DNA from: an uncultured Oribacterium sp.
GTDB taxonomy: Bacteria > Bacillota > Clostridia > Lachnospirales > Lachnospiraceae
Length of the DNA: 5,742 bases
Reading direction: 5' to 3'
NCBI GenBank assembly: GCA_902485915.1
Contig: CABTMH010000062.1
Location: forward strand, 1-5,742
In this document: positions 1 through 5,740 of the stretch, piece after piece
Position numbering within the stretch: position 1 is the stretch's first letter
Layout: the number at the start of each line of letters is the position of its first letter
Position numbers and translations under genes: made by a program
Notes under the pieces: model-generated
What the model was told of the DNA's origin: nothing
What the model saw: the letters and a program-made list of their open reading frames with translations, nothing else
Database searches by the model: none

Positions 1-1079
1 AGGAGCTTCCGCATATCCTCGCTGAACTGCTCGATGTCGACGCACTGGATGGACTCGAAATCCTTCTTTCCATCCGGGCCGATCGGTGCGAGCTCGCGAT
101 CACGGAAGTAATTATCGACGGTGATCGGGTGCGGATGCAGGCCGAGGGCCATGAGCTGGATACTGAGACGGCGCGAAAAGGTCGTCTTACCGGAGCTGGA
201 CGGGCCGGCGATCATGACGAGCTTCTTATTCCGCTTCGCGATCTGCATCGCGATGTTACCGATCGTCTTCTCGAAGATCGCCTCCTGCATCAGGATGAGC
301 TCATCGGTGCCACCCTGGACGATGTGGTCATTCAGAGCGGCGACAGTACCACAGTCGATGGAGTTCGCCCAGGCTGCGGATTCCTTCTGGGCCTTATAGA
401 GCTTATCCAGCGGCACGAAGCGCGCCACATGCTCCGGATCCCGCTTCGTCGGCAGCATCAGTACGAAGCCGCTGCCGTACGGCACGAGGTCGAAGGCCCG
501 GATGTAGCTGGTATCCATCACCATATAGCCATAGTAGTAATCGAAGAAATTTCCGAGGCTGTAGATATTGACCCGGCTCGTCATACGATAGTGGAACAGG
601 TGCTCCTTGCTCGTCATCCCGACCTCATGGAACATCTGGATCGCTTCGTCGGTCCGCACGCTCTTCTTCATAATCGGAATCTTCTGATCCCGGTACGTTT
701 CCATCGTCTGCTTCACTTCAGCGAGCAGTGCCTCTGTCACCTCGACCCCGCCGTTCAGATAACAGTAGAAGCCACCGCCGAGGGTATAGTCGACCACGAC
801 GCCGAAATCCTTCACATCGGCGCAGAGGTGATAAAAGGCCTTCAGCATCATGAAGATCGCAGAGCGCTGGTAGGCCATGTGTCCTTCCTTGTCGGCACCC
901 GTGATGAAGCTGATCTCCCCGCCCTTCTCCGGTATGCGCTTATGAAGCTCATAGAGCTTCGTATCGAGCTTCGCCAGCAGGATCTCATGCGGGATCTCCG
1001 CCTGATGCTGCATCGCGATCTCATAAAACGTCGTGCCCGATGGATATTCGCAGGTCTTCCCCTGAACTGTAATCGTCAT
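1..1079 (-). CDS. TGS-domain nucleoside kinase (uridine kinase / phosphoribulokinase-like), C-terminus cut by window edge
   Basis: This is probably a cytoplasmic P-loop kinase that phosphorylates a nucleoside (uridine-kinase-like); the substrate is inferred from family only. The first 359 residues are visible. Residues 1-60 look like a TGS domain (MTITVQGKTCEYPSGTTFYE...). Residues about 61-200 resemble the threonyl-tRNA synthetase second additional domain often fused here, with GHMAYQRSAIF at 66-76. The kinase domain starts near residue 285, with a Walker A motif GPSSSGKTT at 292-300 (bases 180-206) preceded by VMIA. VDNYF at 321-325 matches the position of the uridine kinase acidic residue, so D322 is a likely catalytic aspartate. 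Family members are usually about 550 residues, so roughly 190 lie beyond base 1. The ATG start at 1079-1077 is well supported: AAAGGAGG lies 7 bases upstream and the TGS domain begins at once. It is separated from the Nif3 gene by 189 bases and may have its own promoter. The family is firm; the substrate is not. Confidence 0.9.
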   Translation of the reverse strand, partial: MTITVQGKTCEYPSGTTFYEIAMQHQAEIPHEILLAKLDTKLYELHKRIPEKGGEISFITGADKEGHMAYQRSAIFMMLKAFYHLCADVKDFGVVVDYTLGGGFYCYLNGGVEVTEALLAEVKQTMETYRDQKIPIMKKSVRTDEAIQMFHEVGMTSKEHLFHYRMTSRVNIYSLGNFFDYYYGYMVMDTSYIRAFDLVPYGSGFVLMLPTKRDPEHVARFVPLDKLYKAQKESAAWANSIDCGTVAALNDHIVQGGTDELILMQEAIFEKTIGNIAMQIAKRNKKLVMIAGPSSSGKTTFSRRLSIQLMALGLHPHPITVDNYFRDRELAPIGPDGKKDFESIQCVDIEQFSEDMRKL

Positions 1080-1086
1080 ATCCTTT

Positions 1087-1094
1087 CCTCCTTT
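1087..1094 (-). promoter_or_regulatory. Ribosome binding site of the nucleoside kinase gene
   Basis: On the minus strand AAAGGAGG ends 7 bases before the ATG at 1079. It is a near-perfect Shine-Dalgarno match and fixes the start codon. Confidence 0.85.
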
Positions 1095-1098
1095 CACA

Positions 1099-1113
1099 GA
1101 TGAACGTTTCATC
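1099..1113. repeat. Small inverted repeat just upstream of the kinase ribosome binding site
   Basis: GATGAA and TTCATC arms of 6 bp surround three bases. On the minus strand it lies 4 bases before AAAGGAGG. It could be an operator half-site pair or a weak leader hairpin; chance is also possible at this length. Confidence 0.4.
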
Positions 1114-1128
1114 CGTCATTTTCTATCG

Positions 1129-1136
1129 TTTATATA
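1129..1136 (-). promoter_or_regulatory. Possible -10 box for the nucleoside kinase (weak)
   Basis: The minus strand reads TATATAAA about 50 bases before the kinase ATG, the most AT-rich point of the intergenic region. No hexamer resembling TTGACA sits 16-18 bases upstream and there is no extended -10 TG, so this is only a candidate for an activator-dependent or weak promoter. The 21-base palindrome at 1158-1178 would fall near the -35 position, where a regulator could bind. Confidence 0.2.
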
Positions 1137-1183
1137 CGAACAGCACGCTCCATGACAGCACAGGCACCGTGCCTGTGCCACAT
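1130..1183 (-). CDS. Possible 17-codon leader peptide upstream of the kinase (speculative)
   Basis: The minus strand has ATG at 1183, then 16 further codons and a TAA at 1132-1130, giving MWHRHGACAVMERAVRI. A purine-rich GGAAAGG (1191-1197) ends 7 bases before the ATG, which is good ribosome-binding-site spacing. The 21-base palindrome lies inside it. It is unlike any protein I recognise. A reading frame this short can arise by chance, and if transcription starts at the TATATAAA box it would not be in the kinase message. Confidence 0.15.
   Translation of the reverse strand: MWHRHGACAVMERAVRI
1158..1178. repeat. 21-base near-perfect palindrome
   Basis: The arms GCACAGGCAC (1158-1167) and GTGCCTGTGC (1169-1178) are exact reverse complements around one central base. 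CATG lies just outside on both sides (1151-1154 and 1181-1184). It is a GC-rich dyad with no T run on either side, so it does not look like an intrinsic terminator. A dimeric repressor or activator site for the downstream kinase gene fits its position; an RNA hairpin is the alternative. Confidence 0.7.
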
Positions 1184-1202
1184 GAACGTGCCTTTCCATC
1201 TG

Positions 1203-1244
1203 ATCTTTCTGTATCGATTCTTCTGTACCGATTCTTCTGTATCG
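1203..1244. repeat. Three tandem 14-bp repeats
   Basis: On the plus strand the units are ATCTTTCTGTATCG (1203-1216), ATTCTTCTGTACCG (1217-1230) and ATTCTTCTGTATCG (1231-1244). Units two and three differ at one base, and unit one differs from unit three at two. A partial match (ATGCTTCG) follows at 1245-1252. The array begins 24 bases past the Nif3 stop codon on the minus strand. Its role is unknown: a slippage-generated tract or a repeated binding site are both possible. Confidence 0.8.
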
Positions 1245-1268
1245 ATGCTTCGAAGCCGTGCTGTCTCT

Positions 1269-2126
1269 TCAGACGATCTGCGCCGGGAAGTGCAGCTCCT
1301 CCTCGATGATCTCGACCTCCGGGAACTGCGTCCGCAGAAACCCGGCGATGTAGTGCACGAAGACATGCTCGAGGCCGTAGTGGCCGGCGTCGAGGAGACT
1401 GATCCCCTCCTCACAGAGATCAAGACCCTCGTGATGGCCCATATCGCCGCTCAGGAAGGCGTCGACCCCGAGGCCCAGGACTTCCTTCAGCTCGCCACGT
1501 CCAGAGCCTGGGCAGCAAGCGATGCGCTGGATCGGCATGCCGGCATCATAGTACTGAACAAACGGCAGTCCGAAGCACTCCTTCACACGAGCCGCGAGCT
1601 CTGCAGCAGTCATCATCTGCGGCAGCTCTGCCGTGAAGCCGATGCCATAGGCATCCGGATTCACATCGCCCTCTGTTTCCACGACACGCAGCTGAAGGCC
1701 CTCTGCTGCGCCGTTCTGCGCGTTCTCCGGAAGAAATCCCGTCGGCTCCATCAGACCCGTCTTACGAAGGCCCAGCGCCGCACAGACGATGTCCGCCATG
1801 CCGCCGGGGCAGGAGTCGAAGTTCGTGTGCATCGAAAAGACAGAAACGTCATTTCGTATAAGATCCAGAAGCTTGAGGCCCAGTGCCGACTGATCGTTGA
1901 TAGCCTTCACTCCACGGAAGATGATCGGGTGATGGGTCACGATCAGATCACAGCCGGCATCGATGGCGGCATCGACGACCGCGCAGGATGCATCCAGTGC
2001 GACGTAGATGCGGCTGACTTCCCGGTCCGAACGACCGACCAGCAGCCCCGGGTTATCCCAGTCGCAGGCGGCTGCCTTCGGCGCAAGCTGCTCGAGCTTT
2101 TCTGTAACCATAGATACTGTGTTCAT
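1269..2126 (-). CDS. Nif3/DUF34 (YqfO-family) dinuclear metal-centre protein
   Basis: This is a member of the conserved Nif3-like family: hexameric proteins with two bound metal ions. Reported activities include GTP cyclohydrolase-like hydrolysis and metal insertion, and the true role is debated. The 285-residue protein carries the signature residues: DWDNPGLLVG (22-31), VTHHPIIF (63-70, metal ligands H65 and H66), HTNFD (100-104, ligand D104), CCPGSGRGEL (204-213), LSGDMGHHE (225-233), and AGHYGLEH (247-254, ligands H249 and E253). The metal ligands expected for the family are present. It is the short form: the PII/CutA1-like central insert of B. subtilis YqfO (about 370 residues) is absent. 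The start is ATG at 2126, not the in-frame ATG at 2153: GGAGG (2134-2138) lies 7 bases upstream and homologues begin at this point. The ATG overlaps the trmK stop (ATGA), indicating translational coupling, and this pair is widely conserved in Firmicutes. Confidence 0.95.
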   Translation of the reverse strand: MNTVSMVTEKLEQLAPKAAACDWDNPGLLVGRSDREVSRIYVALDASCAVVDAAIDAGCDLIVTHHPIIFRGVKAINDQSALGLKLLDLIRNDVSVFSMHTNFDSCPGGMADIVCAALGLRKTGLMEPTGFLPENAQNGAAEGLQLRVVETEGDVNPDAYGIGFTAELPQMMTAAELAARVKECFGLPFVQYYDAGMPIQRIACCPGSGRGELKEVLGLGVDAFLSGDMGHHEGLDLCEEGISLLDAGHYGLEHVFVHYIAGFLRTQFPEVEIIEEELHFPAQIV

Positions 2127-2923
2127 CGATATGCCTCCAGTGCGTTCATACAATGCTGATATGCGGTACGTACCTCTCCGGAATCGGTCTGCCCGAGGAT
2201 GCCCTCATATCTCGTTTTTTCCTTCTCCAGAAAGCTTTTTAAAACCGGATCCAGTCGGCGAAGCAGTCGACCGCCATAAAGGAAGTCTTCCTCCGTCACA
2301 TACATCGGATCGGAGAACGCCGCTGCTGTATCCGCAGCTTCGAGAGTGCTTTCTGAAGCCAACGTTTCGGTCCGGTTTCGCTGATCGTCAGATGCTCCTG
2401 ACGTGCTGCGGACGGCCGTATCCATCGTGGCTCCGACCGCGTCTACACGCTTCGAAGCGTTCAGTATGACATAATACTTCCCCTCCTCGATGAGCATCGT
2501 TTCTTCGTCGATCTGCATGCCCTCTGCGAGAAGAAATCGGCGGAAGTGCGGGATCTCCGACTGAGGTGACAGAACGAAGTGCGCGAAGTCCTCGAGCCGT
2601 CCCTGCAGGATGCGCTCCATCAGCGGTCCGCCCATGCCGGCGACGACGACAGTGTCTGCTTCCCCCGGCGCGACCTTCTCGAGGCCATCCGACAGGCGGG
2701 TCTCGATCCTTCCGGCGAGTCCGGCTATGAGAATATGCTCCGCTGCCTGCTGCAGCGGCCCCCTCCGTACGTCACAGGCGAGGGCGCGTGCCGCTCTCCC
2801 CCGCCGCACTGCCTCGATCGCGACATAGGCGTGATCACAGCCGATATCCGCGAGACAGCCGGAAGCCGGCATCCGTTCTATGATGGTTTCCAGTCTTTTC
2901 GGAAGCTGAAACTGCTTTTCCAA
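2123..2923 (-). CDS. trmK: tRNA (adenine(22)-N(1))-methyltransferase TrmK
   Basis: TrmK uses S-adenosylmethionine to methylate N1 of adenosine 22 in the D-loop region of bacterial tRNAs, in the cytoplasm. The 266-residue protein has the family layout: QLPKRLETI near the N-terminus, the SAM-binding motif ADIGCDHAY (25-33), the acidic residue D51 after the second strand, LSDGLE (77-82), VVAGMGG (93-99), and SPQSEIPHFRRFL (119-131) followed by EEGKYYVILNA (146-156). The C-terminal helical region, YVTEEDFLYGGRLLRR onward (208-266), is the usual coiled-coil tail. The start codon is TTG at 2923-2921: GGAGG (2930-2934) lies 6 bases upstream and no ATG is nearby. Usual length is about 225-240 residues; the excess is a low-complexity insert at about 157-204. 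It follows dnaG by 45 bases and overlaps the Nif3 gene by 4, consistent with one operon. Confidence 0.93.
   Translation of the reverse strand: MEKQFQLPKRLETIIERMPASGCLADIGCDHAYVAIEAVRRGRAARALACDVRRGPLQQAAEHILIAGLAGRIETRLSDGLEKVAPGEADTVVVAGMGGPLMERILQGRLEDFAHFVLSPQSEIPHFRRFLLAEGMQIDEETMLIEEGKYYVILNASKRVDAVGATMDTAVRSTSGASDDQRNRTETLASESTLEAADTAAAFSDPMYVTEEDFLYGGRLLRRLDPVLKSFLEKEKTRYEGILGQTDSGEVRTAYQHCMNALEAYR
2134..2138 (-). promoter_or_regulatory. Ribosome binding site deciding the Nif3-family start
   Basis: GGAGG on the minus strand sits 7 bases before the ATG at 2126, inside the last codons of trmK. It selects this ATG over the in-frame one nine codons upstream, which lies before the site. 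Confidence 0.8.
2447..2460. repeat. 14-bp perfect palindrome inside trmK at the start of its insert
   Basis: ACGCTTCGAAGCGT is its own reverse complement and encodes the residues around A156-R159 of TrmK, exactly where the extra segment begins. Its core GCTTCGAAGC also occurs in the intergenic region at 1247-1256. The coincidence is noted; a function is not established. Confidence 0.5.
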
Positions 2924-2929
2924 ATGATT

Positions 2930-2934
2930 CCTCC
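2930..2934 (-). promoter_or_regulatory. Ribosome binding site supporting a TTG start for trmK
   Basis: GGAGG on the minus strand ends 6 bases before TTG at 2923. It supports initiation at this non-ATG codon, which is also where homologous proteins begin. Confidence 0.8.
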
Positions 2935-2968
2935 GTTTTATCTATGTAGTCTGATCTATCCTGTCGAA

Positions 2969-4729
2969 CTAGTCGAGATGCAGGCCCTGCAGCGCCGACT
3001 GCTGCTGAAAGAGTGCCGACAGCTGACGCGGATCCGTCTCGTTCGCGATTTTCGTGTTCAGCGAGCTCATCTTGACATTTCGGATCACATCCTCGAGCCC
3101 GCGCTTGAACTCACGCTCGTCGACATCCTCCGGCAGGAGATTTCCGTTAAACATCGCAGCGACCTTCTCATAGGCCTCTTCATCCTCACGGAAACGATCG
3201 AGGATCGTGTTGACCGGCTTCTGCTGGTAGACGAGCTCCAGTACCGTACGGACGGTTTCATCACTGATGTCCGCCGGCTGGATATACTTCTGCACTGTCT
3301 GGATGAGCTCCGGCTTTTCGCTGAGCCAGGTAACGAGCTGCTTTTCCGACTTCTGAAGTGCCGTCTCGACCTTCTTTTTCGTCCGTGGCATGAAGGTCGT
3401 GGACGGATAGATCTTCTCGTTCAGCGGGGAGTTTCGGCGTGCCCGCTGCTCACCCATCGTATTCACGAGGCGGCGCAGGGCATTCACGTCGATCATCTGT
3501 TCCCGAGCCACGGCCTTTATGTAGTTCTCCCGCTCGATGGCCTCCTGGATCTCGCTCAGCTTCTCCGCGGCTGCGTTCGTATACGCCGTCATGCCCGCCG
3601 GGTCCTTGAGGTCGTAGTCGAGCTTCATCACATCGATGAGCCAGAGGAAGCTGTTCTGCGCCTGGTCGATCCTCTCCTGGAAGGCATCCTGCCCCATCGC
3701 CTTTATGAACTCGTCCGGATCCTTATATGGCTTCATGCTGATCACCTTACTCTGGATCCCGACCGCCTTCAGCATCGGCATCGCGCGCTTCGCTGCCTTG
3801 ATGCCGGCACCATCCGAGTCATAGGTCAGAAGGATCTCACCGACATAGCGCTTGAGAAGACGGCACTGCTCCTCGGTGAGCGCTGTACCGAGCGAGGCCA
3901 CCGCGTTCGTGAAGCCGGCCTGGTGCATCGAGATGACATCCATATAGCCCTCGCAGAGGATGAAATACTTCTTCCGCGACTTCTTCGCATAGCAGAGACC
4001 GAAAAGGTTTCTCGACTTGTCGAAAAGCCGGGTCTCCGGGCTGTTCAGGTACTTCGGCTCACCCTCGCCCATCACACGGCCACCGAAGCCGATGACGCGG
4101 CTGTTGACGTCCATGATCGGGAAGATGACACGATTAAAGAACTTATCGTACGCGCCCCGCTCGGAGAAGTTCACGAGACCGGACTCTCTGAGGATCGCAT
4201 CGTCGTAGCCACTCTGACGCAGATAGCGGTAGAGTCCATCCCGGGTCTGATCGGCATAGCCGAGGCCCCAGATGCGGAGCGTTTCATCACTCAGCTGACG
4301 CTTCCGGAAGTAGTTCATACCGATCTGTCCGACCGGCTTCCGGAGAGCATCGTAAAAGTAGACAGCCGCCTTTTTATTGATCTCAAGCAGCTTCGACCGG
4401 AGGTCACGACTCTGCTGCTCCTCACGGCTGAAATTCCCCTCCGGGAGCGGATAGCCCTCTTCGTCGGCGAGCTTTCGCACCGCCTCCAGGAAGGTGAGGT
4501 TCTCATACTCCATCGTGAACTTCACGACATCGCCGCCCTTTCCGCATCCGAAGCAGTAGAAAATCTGCTTCGACTGATTCACGGAAAAGGAGGGCGTCTT
4601 CTCACCATGAAACGGGCAGAGCCCGAAATAATTCGCCCCCATTTTTTTCAGATGGACGACCTTTCCGACCACGTCCACGATATCGGCCCGTGATCGCACT
4701 TCTTCGATGACTTCTTCAGGATAATACAA
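2969..4729 (-). CDS. dnaG: DNA primase DnaG
   Basis: DnaG synthesises the short RNA primers for Okazaki fragments and for replication start, working with the replicative helicase. The 586-residue protein has all expected domains. The N-terminal CHC2 zinc-binding domain (about 1-100) has ligands C38, H41, C59 and C62 in CPFHGEKTPSFSV and FYCFGCGKGG. The catalytic core follows, with GFGGRVMGEGEPKYLNSPET at 214-233. The TOPRIM fold has CEGYMD (259-264, E260) and YDSDGAG (303-309, D304 and D306), the metal-binding acidic residues. The C-terminal helical part (about 435-586) is where the helicase-binding domain lies. Length is near the family norm (about 600). The start is TTG at 4729-4727, giving the conserved MYYPEE N-terminus, with GGAGA (4736-4740) 6 bases upstream. 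It sits 18 bases after the dGTPase-like gene. The rpoD gene usual immediately downstream in Firmicutes is absent. Confidence 0.98.
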   Translation of the reverse strand: MYYPEEVIEEVRSRADIVDVVGKVVHLKKMGANYFGLCPFHGEKTPSFSVNQSKQIFYCFGCGKGGDVVKFTMEYENLTFLEAVRKLADEEGYPLPEGNFSREEQQSRDLRSKLLEINKKAAVYFYDALRKPVGQIGMNYFRKRQLSDETLRIWGLGYADQTRDGLYRYLRQSGYDDAILRESGLVNFSERGAYDKFFNRVIFPIMDVNSRVIGFGGRVMGEGEPKYLNSPETRLFDKSRNLFGLCYAKKSRKKYFILCEGYMDVISMHQAGFTNAVASLGTALTEEQCRLLKRYVGEILLTYDSDGAGIKAAKRAMPMLKAVGIQSKVISMKPYKDPDEFIKAMGQDAFQERIDQAQNSFLWLIDVMKLDYDLKDPAGMTAYTNAAAEKLSEIQEAIERENYIKAVAREQMIDVNALRRLVNTMGEQRARRNSPLNEKIYPSTTFMPRTKKKVETALQKSEKQLVTWLSEKPELIQTVQKYIQPADISDETVRTVLELVYQQKPVNTILDRFREDEEAYEKVAAMFNGNLLPEDVDEREFKRGLEDVIRNVKMSSLNTKIANETDPRQLSALFQQQSALQGLHLD

Positions 4730-4735
4730 GCTGAT

Positions 4736-4740
4736 TCTCC
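4736..4740 (-). promoter_or_regulatory. Ribosome binding site supporting a TTG start for dnaG
   Basis: GGAGA on the minus strand ends 6 bases before TTG at 4729. It lies inside the 18-base gap after the upstream gene's TAG stop. There is no ATG between the upstream stop and this TTG. Confidence 0.7.
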
Positions 4741-4747
4741 AGTTCTT

Positions 4748-5740
4748 CTACAACTTCTGCCAGCCGACCGGCACAAAATACTCCTTGAATTTATAGATAC
4801 AGTAATCGTCGGTCATGCCGGCGATATAATCGCAGACGGAACGCTCGTGCGCGATCTGGCGCTTGAGCTCCTTCTCCGGGTCATCCGACGCGATCTTCGA
4901 GAGATTCGATTCGAGCATGGTGATGAACTCCTCGGTCATCGAGTCCGGGTGCTCCATGTAATACTGGAACAGCAGCGTCATCATGCGACGGACCTTGACC
5001 TCCTCCTGCTTCGCCTCACCACCGATATAGACATGCGTGAACATCCACTCCCGAAGTGACTGCATCGCATGCTCGACCGGTGCTGACATCGCGAGGGACG
5101 GCTGCCCCTTCGACTGATAAATCACGTCATGGATCAGGACGCTGAGACGGTCCTTCACCGAGTGACCCAGGATGTCGCTGATCTCCGACGGGATCTCCTC
5201 TTCCCGGATGAGGCCCGCGCGGATCGAATCGTCGATATCGTGGTTGATGTAGGCGATCTTATCGGCGAAGCGGACCGCCTGGCCCTCGAGGGTGTTCGGA
5301 TGGCCCGAGGTGCGGTGGTTCAGGATACCGTCGCGCACCTCCTTCGTGAGATTGAGACCCTGGCCGTTCTTTTCCAGCACCTCGACGACGCGCACGCTCT
5401 GCTCGACATGGGAGAAGCCCTCGTGACAGAGGCTGTTCAGTACATGCTCGCCGCTGTGCCCGAACGGGGTATGGCCGAGATCATGGCCGAGGGCGATGGC
5501 CTCGACGAGGTCCTCGTTGAGACGAAGTGCCCTGCCGAAGGTCCGGGCGATCTGACTGACCTCCAGGGTATGGGTGAGACGTGTACGGTAGTGGTCTCCC
5601 TCCGGTGCGATGAAGACCTGTGTCTTATGCTTGAGGCGGCGGAAGGCCTTACAGTGGATGATGCGGTCACGATCACGCTCGAAGCACGGGCGTATGTCGT
5701 CCGGCTCCTCCGCACGGTCTCTCCCCTGCGATTCCGAGGA
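4748..5740 (-). CDS. dgt: dGTPase-like HD-domain dNTP triphosphohydrolase, N-terminus cut by window edge
   Basis: Members hydrolyse dNTPs (classically dGTP) to the deoxynucleoside plus triphosphate, helping control dNTP pools; the exact substrate here is not known. The visible 330 residues run from SSESQGRDRAEE to the TAG stop at 4750-4748. Only about 20 residues should be missing, since the family is about 330-350 long. Numbering from the first visible residue: FRRLKHKTQVF at 33-43, TRLTHTLEVSQIAR at 53-66 (HD ligand H57), LGHDLGHTPFGHSGEH at 84-99 (H86 and D87), NHRTSGHPNTLEGQAVR at 141-157, and ADKIAYINHDIDD at 159-171 (D160, last metal ligand). All HD residues are present, so it should be active. 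The frame is open to the window edge, so a GTG near 5395 is not the true start. Its position directly before dnaG is common in Clostridia and links dNTP supply with replication. Confidence 0.95.
   Translation of the reverse strand, partial: SSESQGRDRAEEPDDIRPCFERDRDRIIHCKAFRRLKHKTQVFIAPEGDHYRTRLTHTLEVSQIARTFGRALRLNEDLVEAIALGHDLGHTPFGHSGEHVLNSLCHEGFSHVEQSVRVVEVLEKNGQGLNLTKEVRDGILNHRTSGHPNTLEGQAVRFADKIAYINHDIDDSIRAGLIREEEIPSEISDILGHSVKDRLSVLIHDVIYQSKGQPSLAMSAPVEHAMQSLREWMFTHVYIGGEAKQEEVKVRRMMTLLFQYYMEHPDSMTEEFITMLESNLSKIASDDPEKELKRQIAHERSVCDYIAGMTDDYCIYKFKEYFVPVGWQKL

Larger units (their letters stand above)
1080..1268. other. Intergenic region between the Nif3-family gene and the nucleoside kinase
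   Basis: This is the only sizeable non-coding stretch in the window (189 bases). Read on the minus strand from the Nif3 stop it holds: a GCTTCGAAGC palindrome (1247-1256), three tandem 14-bp repeats (1203-1244), a 21-base palindrome (1158-1178), an AT-rich TATATAAA box (1129-1136), a 6-bp inverted repeat (1099-1113), and the kinase ribosome binding site (1087-1094). The 8-mer ACGTTCAT occurs twice, at 1182-1189 and 1100-1107. No hairpin followed by a T run is visible, so no intrinsic terminator can be called for the upstream operon. Its density of repeats suggests a regulatory leader or promoter region, but that is inference. Confidence 0.7.

Noticed and set aside
129..1103. A 324-codon plus-strand open frame opposite the nucleoside kinase
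   Set aside because: It is codon-aligned with the kinase, whose Walker A, TGS domain and ribosome binding site are clear. The plus frame has no recognisable domain.
1158..1178. Intrinsic terminator of the upstream operon
   Set aside because: The hairpin is GC-rich but neither strand has a T run after it.
1203..1244. CRISPR array
   Set aside because: The repeats are 14 bp and directly adjacent, with no spacers and no cas genes.
2127..2153. Upstream ATG at 2153 as the Nif3 start
   Set aside because: The nine extra residues do not match homologues, the GGAGG site lies after this ATG, and the ATGA overlap supports 2126.
1152..2159. A 335-codon plus-strand open frame opposite the Nif3 gene
   Set aside because: It is the codon-aligned shadow of the Nif3 gene, which has all metal-binding motifs.
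2579..4693. A 704-codon open frame on the plus strand opposite dnaG and part of trmK
   Set aside because: It is exactly codon-aligned with dnaG and trmK, which carry full family motifs. Its openness follows from avoidance of TTA, CTA and TCA in the real genes, and its translation resembles no protein family I know.
4748..5395. A separate 215-residue gene starting at GTG 5395
   Set aside because: The frame is open upstream to the window edge and encodes the essential HD motifs, so this is only the C-terminal part of the dGTPase-like protein.
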